A DNA stretch of 64,000 bases, from contig CM045735.1 in assembly GCA_024760905.1 (NCBI GenBank), positions 5,529,661 to 5,593,660 on the forward strand. The letters run 5' to 3'. Under the pieces are notes generated by a model. It was not told the origin of the DNA, ran no database searches, and worked only from the letters and a program-made list of their open reading frames with translations. Both the position numbers and the translations under genes were made by a program. Origin of the DNA: Plotosus lineatus. Its lineage: Eukaryota; Chordata; Actinopteri; Siluriformes; Plotosidae. Shown here one piece after another: positions 1-17,589 of the stretch (the stretch's first letter is position 1; every line of letters begins with the position of its first letter).

Positions 1-477
1 ACTGGGAAGCAAATCCGAAACAAATGGATTTCAGTTACTTCTTAGGTGACTTTTTAATCTTAATACGCCTGTGCGTCGTGTTTAGGAAGGTATGGAAGAT
101 ATGTGACGGACCGGCGGGTGGATAGCTGGAGTAATGCAAATGAGGTAACCTCTGTCAACGTAGCAATTTATTCAGAACGATACACAGATGTTAACGATGG
201 CTCATAACGTCTCAGTTATTTGGTGCTCGATGTGGTCCGTCGCATAAGGGCTTCTGGAGACGCAGAGCCCTCCCCTCTTATATGTGCTTTTTCACTTCAC
301 ATTGAGCATGTATGTCATAACAGACAGCCAGCTCAATAGGTGTGTCATAGTGACTTCATCTCAGCCAGGGGCATGTCACAGTGGCCATACATCTCAACCA
401 CTGCAGCATCTGCCGGCTGCATCACGTCACCCTCCATAAAAGAAAAGGTGGAAGTCCTGTCATTTAGGGAGATAGCA
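1..477. other. No gene recognised (left edge)
   Basis: I see no exon with homology that I can name and no clear repeat. The stretch should be intron of the minus-strand TAO kinase gene, whose next coding exon was not found between here and 2494. Confidence 0.4.
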
Positions 478-1390
478 TACAGTAAGTCCCCGACCATTCG
501 CGGTTCACTGTTCGCCGCCCCACATATTCGCGGATTTTGCTCTCAAAGGCTTTTTTCATAAGGTTTTTAAATTAATGTAGTACTTTTTCAATTATTTTTG
601 GTGATGCCCCCTCCAGGAAGAAGAAAAAAAACATTCCACCCCCCAGCGCACAACTATAAGTAGTATTATTTGTCAATAAAATTGTTATAAATACACCTCT
701 ATATGACATTGTATCTTTATTAACATTAAAAATAGAAAAAGCATTAAATAAAAAAAAAAAAAAAAAAAAAAAAAACCTTAATTCTAGTACAATATGGAAA
801 AAAAAAAGCATGTTCCCCAGTGTTATACACGCTCCCTCTAACATCACACCGCGTTCACTATTTGAAAAGCACTGAATTAGCGGCAGCCCTGGCAAATTAT
901 ACATATGCATCATCACATTACAGGCATATGATTAAAATTTAGCCAATGGCTGAGAGCTTTTGTTTCTCCCTCCTTCTGACTGGTTGCAGATGATGTACAT
1001 CTCTTTTTTTCTCCTTCATGAACATGTTATCAACGTGATTGCTTGAATTGTGAACTCACTTTTTTATTGTGTTTTTAATCATTATTTAAGCCCTATTATG
1101 TCACTAAAATACCCTGCATCTTCTTCTAGCTTCTGGTAAGGAGCCTAAGCGCTTTATTTATTCAAAAATATTATCACAGTACAAAATTAAAAAAGTTTTT
1201 ACTTACTCATTTCTACATTTTACTGCATTATTACTGTATTAATGTGTAAGACTGTATATAGAATGTGTTTAACGAGAAAATTTTAGCGCATGTAATATCA
1301 TACATAGGGTTTTAAAACCACATCAATAATTTACGGATTTCCGAGATCCACGGGGTGGGGGAGGAACGTAACCCTTACGAATAATGGGGG
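478..1390 (+). mobile_element. pogo/Tigger-like non-autonomous element, interrupted copy
   Basis: The left end (about 480-550) and the block 930-1375 align with the intact copy at 45484-46044, including the shared AGCCAATGGCTGAGAGCTTT. The stretch 565-925 between them is extra: it has an A-run at 750-775, and 780-880 resembles the interior of the Tigger element at 53748-53865. The right terminus is degraded. Confidence 0.6.
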
Positions 1391-2493
1391 TTTTCTGCAA
1401 TGTGAAACGAAAGATAACTATGCATTCTGAGAATACAAACTAATGTAACCAATTTTTTAACAAATATAAATAAATAAACAAATAAAACAATAAATGATTT
1501 TTTTGTTGTTGAAGGTCTTGAAGCCTCTTCTGTACATGTGTTGTTGGCTTCCATTATGTGTTTCATCGCTAGGTCATACTCCTGGAGGACTAGACTCCAT
1601 GCTAGCAGCCTTGTTCTTGCCCTTCATCTTGTGTAGGAACGTCAGCAAGTTGTGGTGGGTGTACACTAGTATGGGTTTGTTGGATGAGAATAGATACACT
1701 TCGAAGTTCTGTATGGCTAGCTAGCATCAGGGTGAGCGCCTCCTTGATGGTAGAGTACTTTATTGGTGGGTATTGAATTTCTTAGAGAAGAAACAGACCG
1801 GATGCTCATGGCCTTCCCTGTCTACCTACAGCAGGATGGCACTTGTGCCCATGTTTCTGGCATTTATAGCCAGGCAGAAAGGTTTCACAAAAATCTGAAG
1901 AATGGTTTGCGCACACAGTAGGGATGTAGCATCATCGCAGGTCCTCTGACAAGATTAAGATCAAACATACTTCATCTCCTTTAATAAATCGGTTAGGGGG
2001 GTGGAAAACAAAAGATTTTCACCAATTTCTTTTGGCTTTGGCTCACGAGTGCATCCCAGTGTGCACCTTCTGATTAGCTGACCTTTCCCTATTGGCCCCA
2101 ACCGTGCTATGCACAGTGTCTCCACCCATTTGGGTTTGCCTTCCAGTGCGCCAAGTGTGGAGCTATCATGCAACCAATCACAGTATAGTTGGCACACAAA
2201 GTGGACAGATCATAAACGGGAGGAGGAAGCCAAACAAAAATCAAAGTCAGTGTTGGAGAAAGATGTGGGGAAGCAGCTTCCAGAAGAACAGTGGAGGTTT
2301 CAGTTGGTGTCCGAAATGAAAAAGAAAAGGTCTGGAGTAGTTTTTTTTTTTTTTTTTTTGGGGGGGGGGTCCTTTTCTGATTTTGGTAATACGCCAAGAT
2401 TAAAAAATTGGACTAGTGCATTCAAAGTCATAGAAGTATTCGTACTTTCACGGAAAACAGTTCCACTAGAATTTTACTAGTTGAAGTAGTCAC
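1391..2493. other. Intronic stretch, no gene recognised
   Basis: This should be intron downstream of the last visible TAO kinase exon. I see short open frames without recognisable homology and a T-run followed by a G-run at 2341-2370. No exon continuing the kinase was found. Confidence 0.4.
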
Positions 2494-6985
<4,492 letters not shown>

Positions 6986-7436
6986 GCTGCGCTCGCAGGG
7001 GACTATCTGGCCGTGCGACTGCGACGCGCAAGCCCCCAGTGATGACTCATCTGCCAGAGAGTGTCAGTGTGTGCATAGGGACCTGTAGCGAACACACACG
7101 ATTATAACATGCAATATTTCATTCACTGCTTTTAATGTCTTTTTGACTGACACAAGTCATGTTATTGTTATTAATATCTTATGGTAGCATCTTTTATTGT
7201 TGTATGTCTGTATTTGTTTTCTACTCTTAATGTGTCTCTCTTGAAAATGAGACTTTATGTCCCAATGGGAAAACCTATTAAAATAAAGATTAGATTAAAA
7301 AATACCTTTAAGCTCTGATTGGTATTCATTTGGAGGTGTAACGTGTGAAAATGCAGCTCGGCTGAACAGCGCACTTGGCCACTTCATTTCGCCTCACGTT
7401 TACCTGTATTACCTGGGTGGCATTTCCTTTGATATA

Positions 7437-7871
7437 CAGGGACCCCTCACTTTCCATAGTTAAGTGGGACCGAGACCGCCCACGACCGCCAATTTCCTCG
7501 AAGCAGGATTGACTCCTCTGACTGACGTTTACGTACATGTACATGTGTATATAATCTCAATAAATACATATTCAACACTATAAATGCTTATAATAACAAA
7601 CATTCAAAAATAATTCATAAGATGTAAATAAAATATAAACACAGACACTCAGATGCGCACCTCGCACAAAAATGTAAGTAATTTTGTTGTGGGGTTTGGG
7701 TTGTTTTTTTGTTTTTGTTTATTTGGGGTTCTTTGCATAATTGGCCTTGTTTTGTGGCATTTTCCTTAACTTTCTCTTGATTTCCTTATTTTTAAATTTT
7801 TCGATGAGTATTTTTGAAAAATCCACGATGCACTGAAGCCCCAGAAACCGAAGCACGAAGTAACGAGGGAT
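7437..7871 (-). mobile_element. pogo/Tigger-like MITE, left half of a head-to-head pair
   Basis: The left end CAGGGACCCCTCACTTT is the inverse of the right end of the neighbouring copy. The inner end 'cgaagtaacgagggatca' is the inverse of that copy's CAGGGATCCCTTGCTACTTCG. A TA dinucleotide flanks it at 7435-7436. Confidence 0.75.
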
Positions 7872-8423
7872 CACAGGGATCCCTTGCTACTTCGCGCTTC
7901 AATTCACGCGGCTTCAGTGCATTGCGTTTTAAAATAAATAAATAAATAAATAAATATTCATTGAATTAAAAAATAAGAAAATTAAGGAAGAATAGGTGGA
8001 AAGGTTAAGGAAAATGCCACAAAATCAAGGCCAATTATGCAAAAAACAAACAAAAAAACCCTAAACCAACACAAAACAAAAAACAACTCAAAATCTCCCA
8101 TCAAACTAGTTGCATCTGTGTGTGCATGCGCATCTGCGCAGGTGCATGTGTGCGAACATGTGTGTATGTGTGTCTTCTTCTCATGCAGTTCCATCTGTAT
8201 GTGTGTGTATTTGTATTTAATTTACATCTTATGTTATTTTTAATGTTTAATTGTTATTATAAGCATTTATAGCATTGAATATGTATTATTGATATTATAT
8301 ACACATATACATGCACGTATACATCAGTCAGGGGGGGTTGGGGGGGTTGCGCCTTCTTCACGAATTTCGATGGTCGAGTGGGGATCTCGGTCCCAATTAA
8401 CCGCAAAAAGTGAGGGTTCCCTG
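7871..8423 (+). mobile_element. pogo/Tigger-like MITE, right half of a head-to-head pair
   Basis: It starts at CAGGGATCCCTTGCTACTTC and ends in GTGAGGGTTCCCTG, followed by TA (8424-8425). It aligns throughout with the copy at 18651-19198, including the 'ggccaattatgcaaaaaa' interior. A TA microsatellite follows at about 8431-8462. Confidence 0.8.
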
Positions 8424-8425
8424 TA

Positions 8426-8463
<38 letters not shown>

Positions 8464-8468
<5 letters not shown>

Positions 8469-9998
8469 GTGTGTGTGAACCGAGTCAAACTTGGCTATGA
8501 CACTTCAAGTTAAGAGGTTTATACTACTTAGAGTCATCGATTAAAATATAACGAAGCACTATAATTAGAATTAGCAGTCGGATCATTGTGGGGGGTGGCG
8601 GCTCATTAGAGCCTTGTGACGCAGAGGTACCGGCTGTTCCTTTTCATGCTGTGCCTTTAAATGCTCGACTAATGCTGACAGGATGGTGCCCCTTACACGG
8701 AGCATTTCTGTGGTCTCTACATCCCTTCTATCAACTTGTTCATGGCCATCAGATCATCCGTACACAAATAGCGTGACGACGGCGTGAAGACGTGTACCAG
8801 AATTAATAATGAATATCTGTGTGTGTGTTGGGCACTAAACGTATTTTCAGCGAGACATGTGAGTGGCTACAGTCACAAGGCAGAGAGGGTGACTACCAAA
8901 AAAAAAAAAAAAAAAAAGCCTTCATTTGCTCTACAAGACACAGCAATGCGGTCAAAAGCTTCGAGTCGTCTCGGAAAATTCCCTGATGTGGATTTTCAGT
9001 TGATACCCTGCTTAGATTATGACACATCATTAAGCCATCACTGCGCCCAGCTACAAGTCCAAACTAACACATGCCTCATCTGAGACACGCACATTTTTCC
9101 CAACATCTGGTCTCGTGGAATAAAGTGCGTGCATACCTACATCCCTGGGGTCGCAGCGGCCCGAGAATGATGTGTGTCGCTGTGATTGACAGATGAGTCA
9201 CTGCACAAGAGTACAGTGTACACCACACCGTCCCTCTCACCCAGAAAGAGAAAACTGAGAAAATGTTCACAGATTACTGTGGCATCATCAAGTGATTTCC
9301 GTATACTCTAGGAATGCGTACATTCAGGATACGCTAGATACTGCGCATATTTTCTGGCTGGATTAAACACCGTTTGTATATAGCTGTTTTGGGGTTGCCA
9401 GGTATAACATTCTAACTCACACTGGACAAATTTAGATCTGTGTTTTGGTACCTGGTAAACATTACAAACATGGAGTTTATTAAAAAAATCCTAAAGTTTT
9501 CCATTAAACAGACATCACACTTGGGTTAACTTGTAATTAAAGTAAGTAGGCTTGTTAACATGTCAACAAAGCATAACCTGCGGTCAATGAGCTGTGTTTA
9601 GAAATGAGTTTTCTCTGCTTTGTAATGGGATTAGGTTCTTTACTGATTAACGAATTGTAAAGACGCATGAACGTGACAGTGTAGATCGCAGGAATATACA
9701 GTTCAGATTGTGTAAATCAACAATCTAGTAAACAAGGATGAGTTTAAAATTCAGGAATCCCAATCTACATGTCACCTGATTGCATTTTATTTCTGGAGTA
9801 CCTCAAAAACGATCACCTGGGCTCGTGCAGCTATTTTAGCCACTTTGGAGCTCTATTATTGCAAATACGGTTACACAGCTCACTGTGTTTTAACACGGCA
9901 CTTTCTCTGGGTTGGGCCTACATTTTTGGGAAACATTAATGTTTTTAAATCTGTTTTAAAACAGTTTCTTCATAATTCATTCATTATTTTTTTGCAAG
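8464..9998. other. Intergenic, nothing recognised
   Basis: I see only an A-run at 8899-8917 and short open frames without recognisable homology. Confidence 0.4.
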
Positions 9999-10009
9999 AT
10001 GCTTAATTC

Positions 10010-10110
10010 TTATTTGGGTCACAGGCACATAAGGGAGGCATATTCCCTTGATAGCTTGTCAGACCATTGCAGGGTCAACACTCAGACAACCATGCACACT
10101 CAGGACATTC
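10010..10110 (-). repeat. SINE-A fragment, strongly decayed
   Basis: Only the central segment is recognisable ('gcttgtcagaccattgcagg' then 'caacactcagacaaccatg'). Confidence 0.45.
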
Positions 10111-10974
10111 CGGACTATTTTAAGATTATCTGGATAATAAAACGAGAGCAACCATCAAAAACTTTCGCTGCGAATGCAGGAAATTCCTTTGTCTGAAAAG
10201 GTTAATCAACTCTGATGCTGGTTGGGTTAACATGAAGTGTTATATACCTATTATAGCCAATTTCAAAGCTGAAACTGAATAAAAGTGCTTTATATTAATG
10301 TCTCAATCAGAATTAAAAAGTTCCAAATGACTAAAATTCCATTTTGGTTTTCAGACGGCCGAGTTAAACCTTTTCATAAACAAGTCAAAAGAAACTTCTT
10401 ACAGGCAAACAATTAAACCTTGAATTCTGTCTGCATTCTTTCGTTGCAGGCCCTCCATCTTGACCTAAAATGTATGGTGTGGACATCACGCTGCTCCCGG
10501 AAGTACTACATAACAGATAAGAGTACTCGCAGGATCTAGGATTCACCTACGATTATCTGTTCATGCAGTTTCTGTATCAGGCAGATGACCTTATCCAGAC
10601 TGACTTATAGTTCCAGCAGTTTTATCAGTACATTGATGATTATTTATATTAAAATTTAATGCTTCAAAATAATTAGTTGTGCTGTCAATAATTTAATCTT
10701 TTAATACGTATTAGTAAATTCAACAATACATAAGATATACATACATCCAGTGAACTTAAAAGCACAAATCTAACTGATTCAATAACATGTTTGTTTAGTA
10801 ATTTACTTTTACTTCAGGAACCATTTTGTGCAACTTGTGGGTTACACAACTCATTTTCAGCTGAACGAGCTTTGGGTTCCCAGAGTCATTTACCTATGAA
10901 TCATAAACTGGATCCCCAAATTTTTTAAACGTTGTGGCCTGTAGTAGTTATAGTAATCGTAGTATAATGAAGTT

Positions 10975-11170
10975 TTGGTGGCATGATGGTGTAGTGGTTA
11001 ACACACCAGCCTCACAGAACAAGGGTCCTGGGTTCAAGTGAAGTCTGCACATTAGGCTCACTGGCCGTTCAAATTTGTGAGCGTAAATGGTTATGCATGA
11101 GTGTGACGGCATTGGAATGATCTGGTGAACAGTACAGGGTGTACCCCGCCTTCGCAACTTTGGAATATGC
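10975..11170 (+). repeat. SINE-A copy, internally deleted
   Basis: The tRNA-like head is clear ('gatggtgtagtggttaacac', B-box region 'cctgggttcaag') and it joins the 'cagggtgtaccccgcc' segment after a deletion. Confidence 0.65.
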
Positions 11171-11219
11171 ATCAAAGGAATGACTCGGTACATGACACCA
11201 TTTCGAAAAAAAAAAAAGA

Positions 11220-12299
11220 TGAGTTTGTCTGAAATACCCGCCAACATCTGATCTTTCATAACTGATAAGTAGGTCGGATTCCTAGATCTTGCTCACTTTC
11301 TGAAAATAAAACTGAGTGTCGTCTATCCTGTGATATCATGTGTACAAGGACCAATTAGTATTCGGCAGAGAAGTGGAGGTAGAGTACAAATAAAAAGCTA
11401 TTTTTATGCCACGAGTGTTTAATTTTCTTGCTCGGGTATAATAGATAGCAGGGTTCAGGGATCTGCTGTGCTTAACAGAGATGAATTCTGATTTCCTCTC
11501 AGAGTCTCTGTGCAAATTGCCAGCAGATTATTAGAACCTCGCATCGGCATGTTATGCAATAAAATTACATTAATTACTGTATCCGACCGCAAGTTCTTAC
11601 TGGCTGGTATACAACATCGGTAGTCCGGTCACTACGGAAAAAAACGTAGGCAGTCCCTAAGCTATCTGTCATTCATTCTAAACCTATTAAATGAAAAGCA
11701 ATAAGATTTGGATTTAAAATATTTGGTGGAAAGAAGAGATTTAACTCATTCAAAAATTTGCCTTTTATTTATTTATTTTCCCCCCCAAACATGGCTTTAT
11801 CGTCTCATTGTATGGAACAGGCCTCTAAGTCCCTGGTGTCATCTCATCATGGTGACCAGGAAAGAGAGGGTGCCCTAAGGATTGTGAAGCCACCGGAAGT
11901 GTGATGGGACCCTGTGATGAGCTAATTGCCTCTTCTGTGATGTATTTAATGCTAGAAATGTATTTTATAATGTTTATTTTAAAGAATTTAAATAACAAAA
12001 ATGGGAGTATGTGGGGAGCGGACGGTGAGGTTTATAAAAATTTTCAAGTGGTGAAACAACACTTGAGAGTACACAGGCTCGAGCCTCAGTTGGTGCATCC
12101 GGCCATTTTCAAACCGGAAGCTTATGAATGCTAATTGGCCGAACTCTCAGAGGCAGGAATGAGCTCGCAGACATCCATGACTGGCTAGTAGGCTGAACCC
12201 TTCTCATTACCCACTGGGAATTAAAGAAAATTAAAAAACAAGCTTTATTAAAGTTTGTATGGCTAGTTTATGTGTGTTTCTATCAAATTGTGCTGTTTT
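11220..12299. other. Intergenic, nothing recognised
   Basis: There is no exon or classified repeat. The segment 12050-12170 faintly resembles the unclassified repeat seen at 28915 and 34085. Confidence 0.35.
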
Positions 12300-12430
12300 A
12301 TGATCCCTGCAGTAGCCTGGCAAGCTGTTTAGGGTGTACGCTGCCCTCGTATGGAGTCGGCTGAGATGGGCGAAAACCTCAGCGTGACCCTAATTGTGAT
12401 TGATTAAGAAGTTCGGAAAATGAATGAATG
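12300..12430 (+). repeat. SINE-A 3' end
   Basis: The 3' body runs from 'agcctggcaagctgttt' to the terminal 'gaaaatgaatgaatg'. Confidence 0.7.
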
Positions 12431-13074
12431 TTTTATGAAACTGTTTCTTTTTGACAGGTGCTATTTTAATGCGAAAAGTGGTGAAAAAAGTCATGTGACC
12501 AACCCTTGTTTTCCTCTGAGATATGGAGCCAACCTGCTATTTGTGTCACGGTATTCATTTCATTTATATATATATTATTTACATATATGTCTGATCACAT
12601 GCCCGTCCGGCAAAATGTACATAAAACTGTGTGTGATTTGTATTTGTGCCTTGTTTTATTTTATTTACAAATCCGGAAGCATTTCACGACACTAACCACC
12701 AATAGGATAAAAAAAAAGTGATGAGGTGCTGGTGCTCATTATTTCGCATAATAAAATGGGGGGTGGGGTATAACAACATTCTTGGGTTCATTGTTTTGTT
12801 GTTAAAACAAACCTGTCATTGTATTTCATAAGTAATATTTAAGAAAACATGCAAAATTCAGTATTTGACTTTTCACTAAATGCTTCTAAAGTTTACATAC
12901 ATCTTATTTCAAACCAGGTTCTGAAGAAACCTAAATAAAAAGAAAGACATCGCCTTACAGATTGTGATCTGTGGATTGTTTACGGTTTGAGCAACAGAGG
13001 ATGACCAAGTTCCTGACTGAAAAGTTCTAAGAACCTAAAGATAACGTCACCAGAACATCCTATGTCAGCCTTTC

Positions 13075-13400
13075 ATTAATTCATTCGTGTTCTACGCCAC
13101 ATAATCCTAATTAGGGTTGCGTGGAGGTTGGCGCCCATCTCAGCCGACTATGGGTAAAGGCAGGGTACACCCTAGACAGCTCGCCAGGCCATCGCAAGGA
13201 CAACACAAGTACAACCATTCACACTCATGCTCACACATAGGAATGATTTGAAACTGGAAATCAGCCTACTGTGCATGTTTTTTGGACTTTAGGAGGAAAC
13301 CGAAGCACTCTGAGGAAACCCATGCAAGCACAGGGAGAACACGCAAACTTCACTGAGAAATGTTCCAAGCCTGGGAATGGAACCCTGGACCTTCATCATC
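13075..13400 (-). repeat. SINE-A copy with a second repeat attached
   Basis: This is a nearly complete minus-strand SINE-A. Beyond it, 13395-13590 carries a CATTTAGCT block, TTA-rich sequence and 'agtgatttaaggaagccact'. The same arrangement follows the SINE-A at 23250-23430, so the composite itself is probably a dispersed unit. Confidence 0.65.
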
Positions 13401-14439
13401 CATTTAGCTAATAACCATATGCATTTTCAAGCTTATTTCTTGTCCTAATTATTATTATCATTGTTATTATCATTGTTATTTTTCCACTATTATTAACATT
13501 GTTATTAAAGTTATTATTATTGTTATCATTGTCACTACCTTTCCAGCTTTTTAATGGTTTAATTAGTGATTTAAGGAAGCCACTGTAACTGTCAATGAAT
13601 GTAGAGGTTTCCCAGCCGTGCGTATTTTGTTCATTATATATTTCAGCTTATTATTATTAATAATAACATGAAGAAAAAAAATAAATAATCCCAAACTGTT
13701 AGTGAAGACTTTAAAAATACGCAAATACACAAAATCTGGCAACGAACAATCAGTAACTAAGACGTTTCATGAATTCCTGTGGCGTCGCTATGTCTCGGAG
13801 AGGTCAGGTAAATACGACAAAGTGAGGCATCTCAGTAATCTGTGGAACTCATTCCATTCATACGTGGACTTCTTGTACACATTCGCATATTTCTATCATT
13901 CTTTTAACTTCATACTTTCTATTTGAAGATCTCAGTATTCATTTCTCCTTCCAGAAGTTTTATGATTCAAATCACACTACAGTTTAAATAACAGCCACAA
14001 GCTGCAGGAAGGTGTAAAAGGTACATAATCAACAGTCTTACTACTACTACCACCACCAACAGACTGTATCTCCATGACCTTGAAAGCACAATCCAAATAA
14101 TCTGATTATAATCTCTTCTAGCCTCTTGGATTTTCCATCCACGTTTCCTTTGAAGACATTCAACCGTAATCTCAGGTGAAAAAAAAAACAAACAAATAAA
14201 AACACGAGTACTAGAACATTAAAACAAAGAATATCGTGAAGGATGTGATTTGTTTCTGTATGTTAATGTATTTCCTTTTGGGACAGGAAATTAAAGTGAC
14301 ATCGCACTCAACTGCCGAAACAGCCAATCGCATTCAAGATATGTTTATCAAGATACATTAAGAGACAAATCTATTGATTTCTCTTTTGGATTTTTCCCCA
14401 TTTTCTCCCCGTTTTAGCCGTATCCATTTCCCACTTATC

Positions 14440-14740
14440 AGGTATTACCTTCCCTATCACACAACTGGGGGGGGGATGCATGCACACGCCCCCTCTGTTA
14501 CATGTAACGCTAGTCAAAAGCCTCTTTTCAAACTGTGGCACCATGCGTATTTTGGAGGCGGTATAAGACAGTCTGAGGGAAAATGCTATCCACCCACTCG
14601 TACGAATGAGCTCACAGACGCCCATGTTTGGCTGGCAATCACTGTGAGTAACAGGGAAGTGAGCGTATGTCATCCCTCCTGCCCATGAGAGCTTGACCAA
14701 TTAGCTACTATGGACTCCCAGCCACAGATGACTGTTGCAG
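14440..14740 (-). repeat. Unclassified interspersed repeat X, copy 1
   Basis: Read on the minus strand, this segment has the same order of blocks as 28915-29170 and 34085-34380: a 'tggctggga.tccatggtagc' start, 'gattgccagcca', then GC-rich 'ggggggatgcatgcacacg'. I cannot assign a class. Confidence 0.45.
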
Positions 14741-15284
14741 TCAGGCAGTTTGTCGATAAGATTAACATCAGACTTTTATTTAGTCGTAGACTAGACCAGA
14801 TACCCAGATGGTATAGAAAGACAGAATTGGAATCTCTCTCAGTGAGCAAAGCTCAATATATTATTATTTTCATTATTATTAAATTAGGCGTCGAATGGAT
14901 GAGTACGTGGGTTCATGAAGCTCCACCCCTAGAATATCCAGTGCCCCATCAGATTGTGTGTCTTTTATTCATTCCGAAATCCGGCACTGCATCCTTCAAA
15001 GCTACACTCTATTACTGAATGTATCCAAATAGCATGACGACATTGTGTAATTTCTAAGCTTTCTGCCAATACATCGTTGAAATGCTGCCTCCCCTCCCTC
15101 ACACTAAGCCAAAGGCTTGAACAGCAGAAAACCTCTTTCACACCGAGTTGATGCTGATTGGTTCAGTTTAAATTGCATAGTGCTTTTTGCAATTGAATCG
15201 GTTATAACTTATTACTGACTCATATGATGATGGGAAGCAATTGAAAAAAAATTAAAATAAAAACAGATTCATTGTTAATGTGAG

Positions 15285-15765
15285 ACTGTCTGTCTGTCTT
15301 CCTTTCGGCTTTTTCCCTCTTTACTCGGGAGTCGCCACAGCGAATCACCTGATTCGCACGTTTGATTTGGCAGAGGTTTTTACGTCGGATGCCCTTCCTG
15401 TCTCAACCCTTTTAGCAAGGGACAGAAACACGCTGATGCAGCCTACTCTTTACGAAAGTCAGCTTCTTCTTCTTCTTTTCCTTTCGGCTTTTCCCTTCAG
15501 GGGTCGCCACAGCGAATCATCTGCCTCCATCTCACCCTATCCTTTGCATCTTTTTCTCTTACACCAACGACCCTTTACGAAAGTCAGCAATGGTTCTTTT
15601 ACATGCCTCTCACCATAGACAGTGAGAGACATGGCCGGCCTTTGATAGCCCAGTTAGCTACACTGGGGGGGGGGGGGGGGGGATAGTGACAACCTTGTGG
15701 GGACTCGAACCCCCAACCTTAGGATCAGCGATCCTGTGCCCTAACCATTAGACCACCATTAATGT
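15285..15765 (-). repeat. SINE-B copy with RTE-type tail T2, interrupted
   Basis: The minus-strand SINE-B head (15590-15765: 'gtgagagacatggccggcc', 'tcgaacccccaacctt') continues into tail T2 (15297-15450: 'gtcgccacagcgaatcacct'). An RTE-type LINE 3' fragment interrupts it at 15463-15572. Confidence 0.75.
15463..15572 (-). mobile_element. RTE-type LINE 3' fragment with 15-bp target duplication
   Basis: This 110-bp fragment carries 'aggggtcgccacagcgaatc' and 'ctgcctccatctcaccctat'. It is flanked by identical CTTTACGAAAGTCAG copies at 15448-15462 and 15573-15587, so it is a genuine, severely 5'-truncated retrotransposition into the host SINE-B. Confidence 0.85.
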
Positions 15766-16044
15766 GAGACTAAAACTCAAAAACGAAAGGCTCATACAGC
15801 ACTGATCAGACTTGTACTGAATAAACATGCAGTTAAACTGAGGTACACCGACAAACTTGCAGGTAAATAAATGTCCACAATGCCAAATTCTGGAATCAGA
15901 AGCTTGACAGAACATGAACTCGTTAAATGGATAATTATATGAATATGAGGTGGGCTATAAATGAAAGTGGAACTCAAAAAATGGTAAAAGCATACCCAAC
16001 ATCAGACACCTATTAATAGCTGCATATACCAGAAGGTAAGGTGT

Positions 16045-16140
16045 ATTGTGGATCAAGGGCAAGCCAGGGCCTATCTCAACCGACTCTAGGCAAAAAACAG
16101 GGTACACCTTAAACAGCATGCCAGTCAAGCAAAGATCTAC

Positions 16141-16189
<49 letters not shown>

Positions 16190-16375
16190 CATTCACAATC
16201 ATGAGCAATTTAACAGCAGCCAATTGTCTGAATGTGCACATCTTTGAACTTCAGGAGGAAACTGGGGAGACCCAGAAGAAACCACAGAAGCCACATTAAG
16301 AACATGCACACAGGGATGACTTCGCCAAACCCAGGAACATCATGCTGACCACAACACCACCGTGCCACCCAGGAA
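16045..16375 (-). repeat. SINE-A copy with internal CA expansion
   Basis: A nearly full minus-strand SINE-A whose internal CA region has expanded to a (CA)n tract at 16143-16187. Confidence 0.7.
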
Positions 16376-16573
16376 ACGAGCTGGCAGATCCAAATGAATC
16401 CAAACATACCTTTTAAGCCGGTATGAGAATAAAGCAAATAAATAAACAAAAATACAAACACATGTTTATAGCACCTTTAATTGGTTTGTCACTGGTCTGA
16501 TTGACCAGCATATCTGCTCACAGGAAGCCAATAATGACATTGGGTTAAATTCTAGAAATAGAATTTGGACCAT

Positions 16574-16600
16574 AATAATAATAATAATAATAATAATAAG
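16574..16600. repeat. (TAA)n microsatellite
   Basis: A short trinucleotide run. A GA-rich tract follows at about 16628-16735, and a further (CA)n lies at 16855-16884. Confidence 0.85.
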
Positions 16601-16851
16601 GTTGAAAGTAATGGCAAGGCTCTTCAGGAGGGAGAGAGAGAAGGCCAGCGAGAGACAATGAGAGAGACAGTGAGCGAGCGGGAGAGACAGAGATGGAGGG
16701 AGAGAGAGAGAGAGAGACAGGGAGAAAGAGAGAGGAGGAATGCAGCGCCTGCTCAATGTTAAATCTGAGTGTTTACCTCGAACTGCGATTTGCTTTATTA
16801 GACGGTTATAACGCGTTATAGAGTTTCATAGCTGAGGAATGTCATTTCTTT

Positions 16852-16886
<35 letters not shown>

Positions 16887-17589
16887 ACAGACTTCAATGC
16901 GACAGAAGGCATGTCCAAGTGCCAGAGAAACAAGCAGGCAGGGAGTGTCTCAGCAGTGCAACATGCAACCACCATTTCTATATGAAACAGCCCCATACCC
17001 ACCAGCCTATTCACCTCAAAACAAACACACATTACCCAAAATAACTACTCAGTATAATATAAAATACATATTTTTATTACTATATAGACAGTTTGGATAC
17101 TGCTTGGTGGATTAACATTGACAATATATGTACATAAACACGTTAATTAGTCTGAATAACACAGTTTGTCCACCTTTAGTTTATCCTGAATTAGACTTTA
17201 CCAAGGAAACCAGTATGAACTGGCTAGCACTACCTAATGCTAATTACAAACGTCGTGTCAAGTCATGTCAGCTTAGGTTATGTTATGTCATGTCATGTCG
17301 TGTCAATCCCGAGCCGAAAAGCTTCCCAGGATAAAACTAAATTATTATTTTTTTTCTTTTAAATCCAAACTAAAATTTCTGACAGGGTTTATGACTGCAT
17401 AAAGTTAGCAACTGTAATTAGCCCTCTGAGGTGACTGCATGCTAGCATTAGCATAACATAACATAACACAATACAACATGCTGGGCTATGTGTGCATTTT
17501 AGCTAATCGTTTTTATTTTATTTTTTTTTTTACAATAAAATAAGTACATTATAGAGTGTAAAAATTAAAGTTTTAGAAGAAATCTTACC

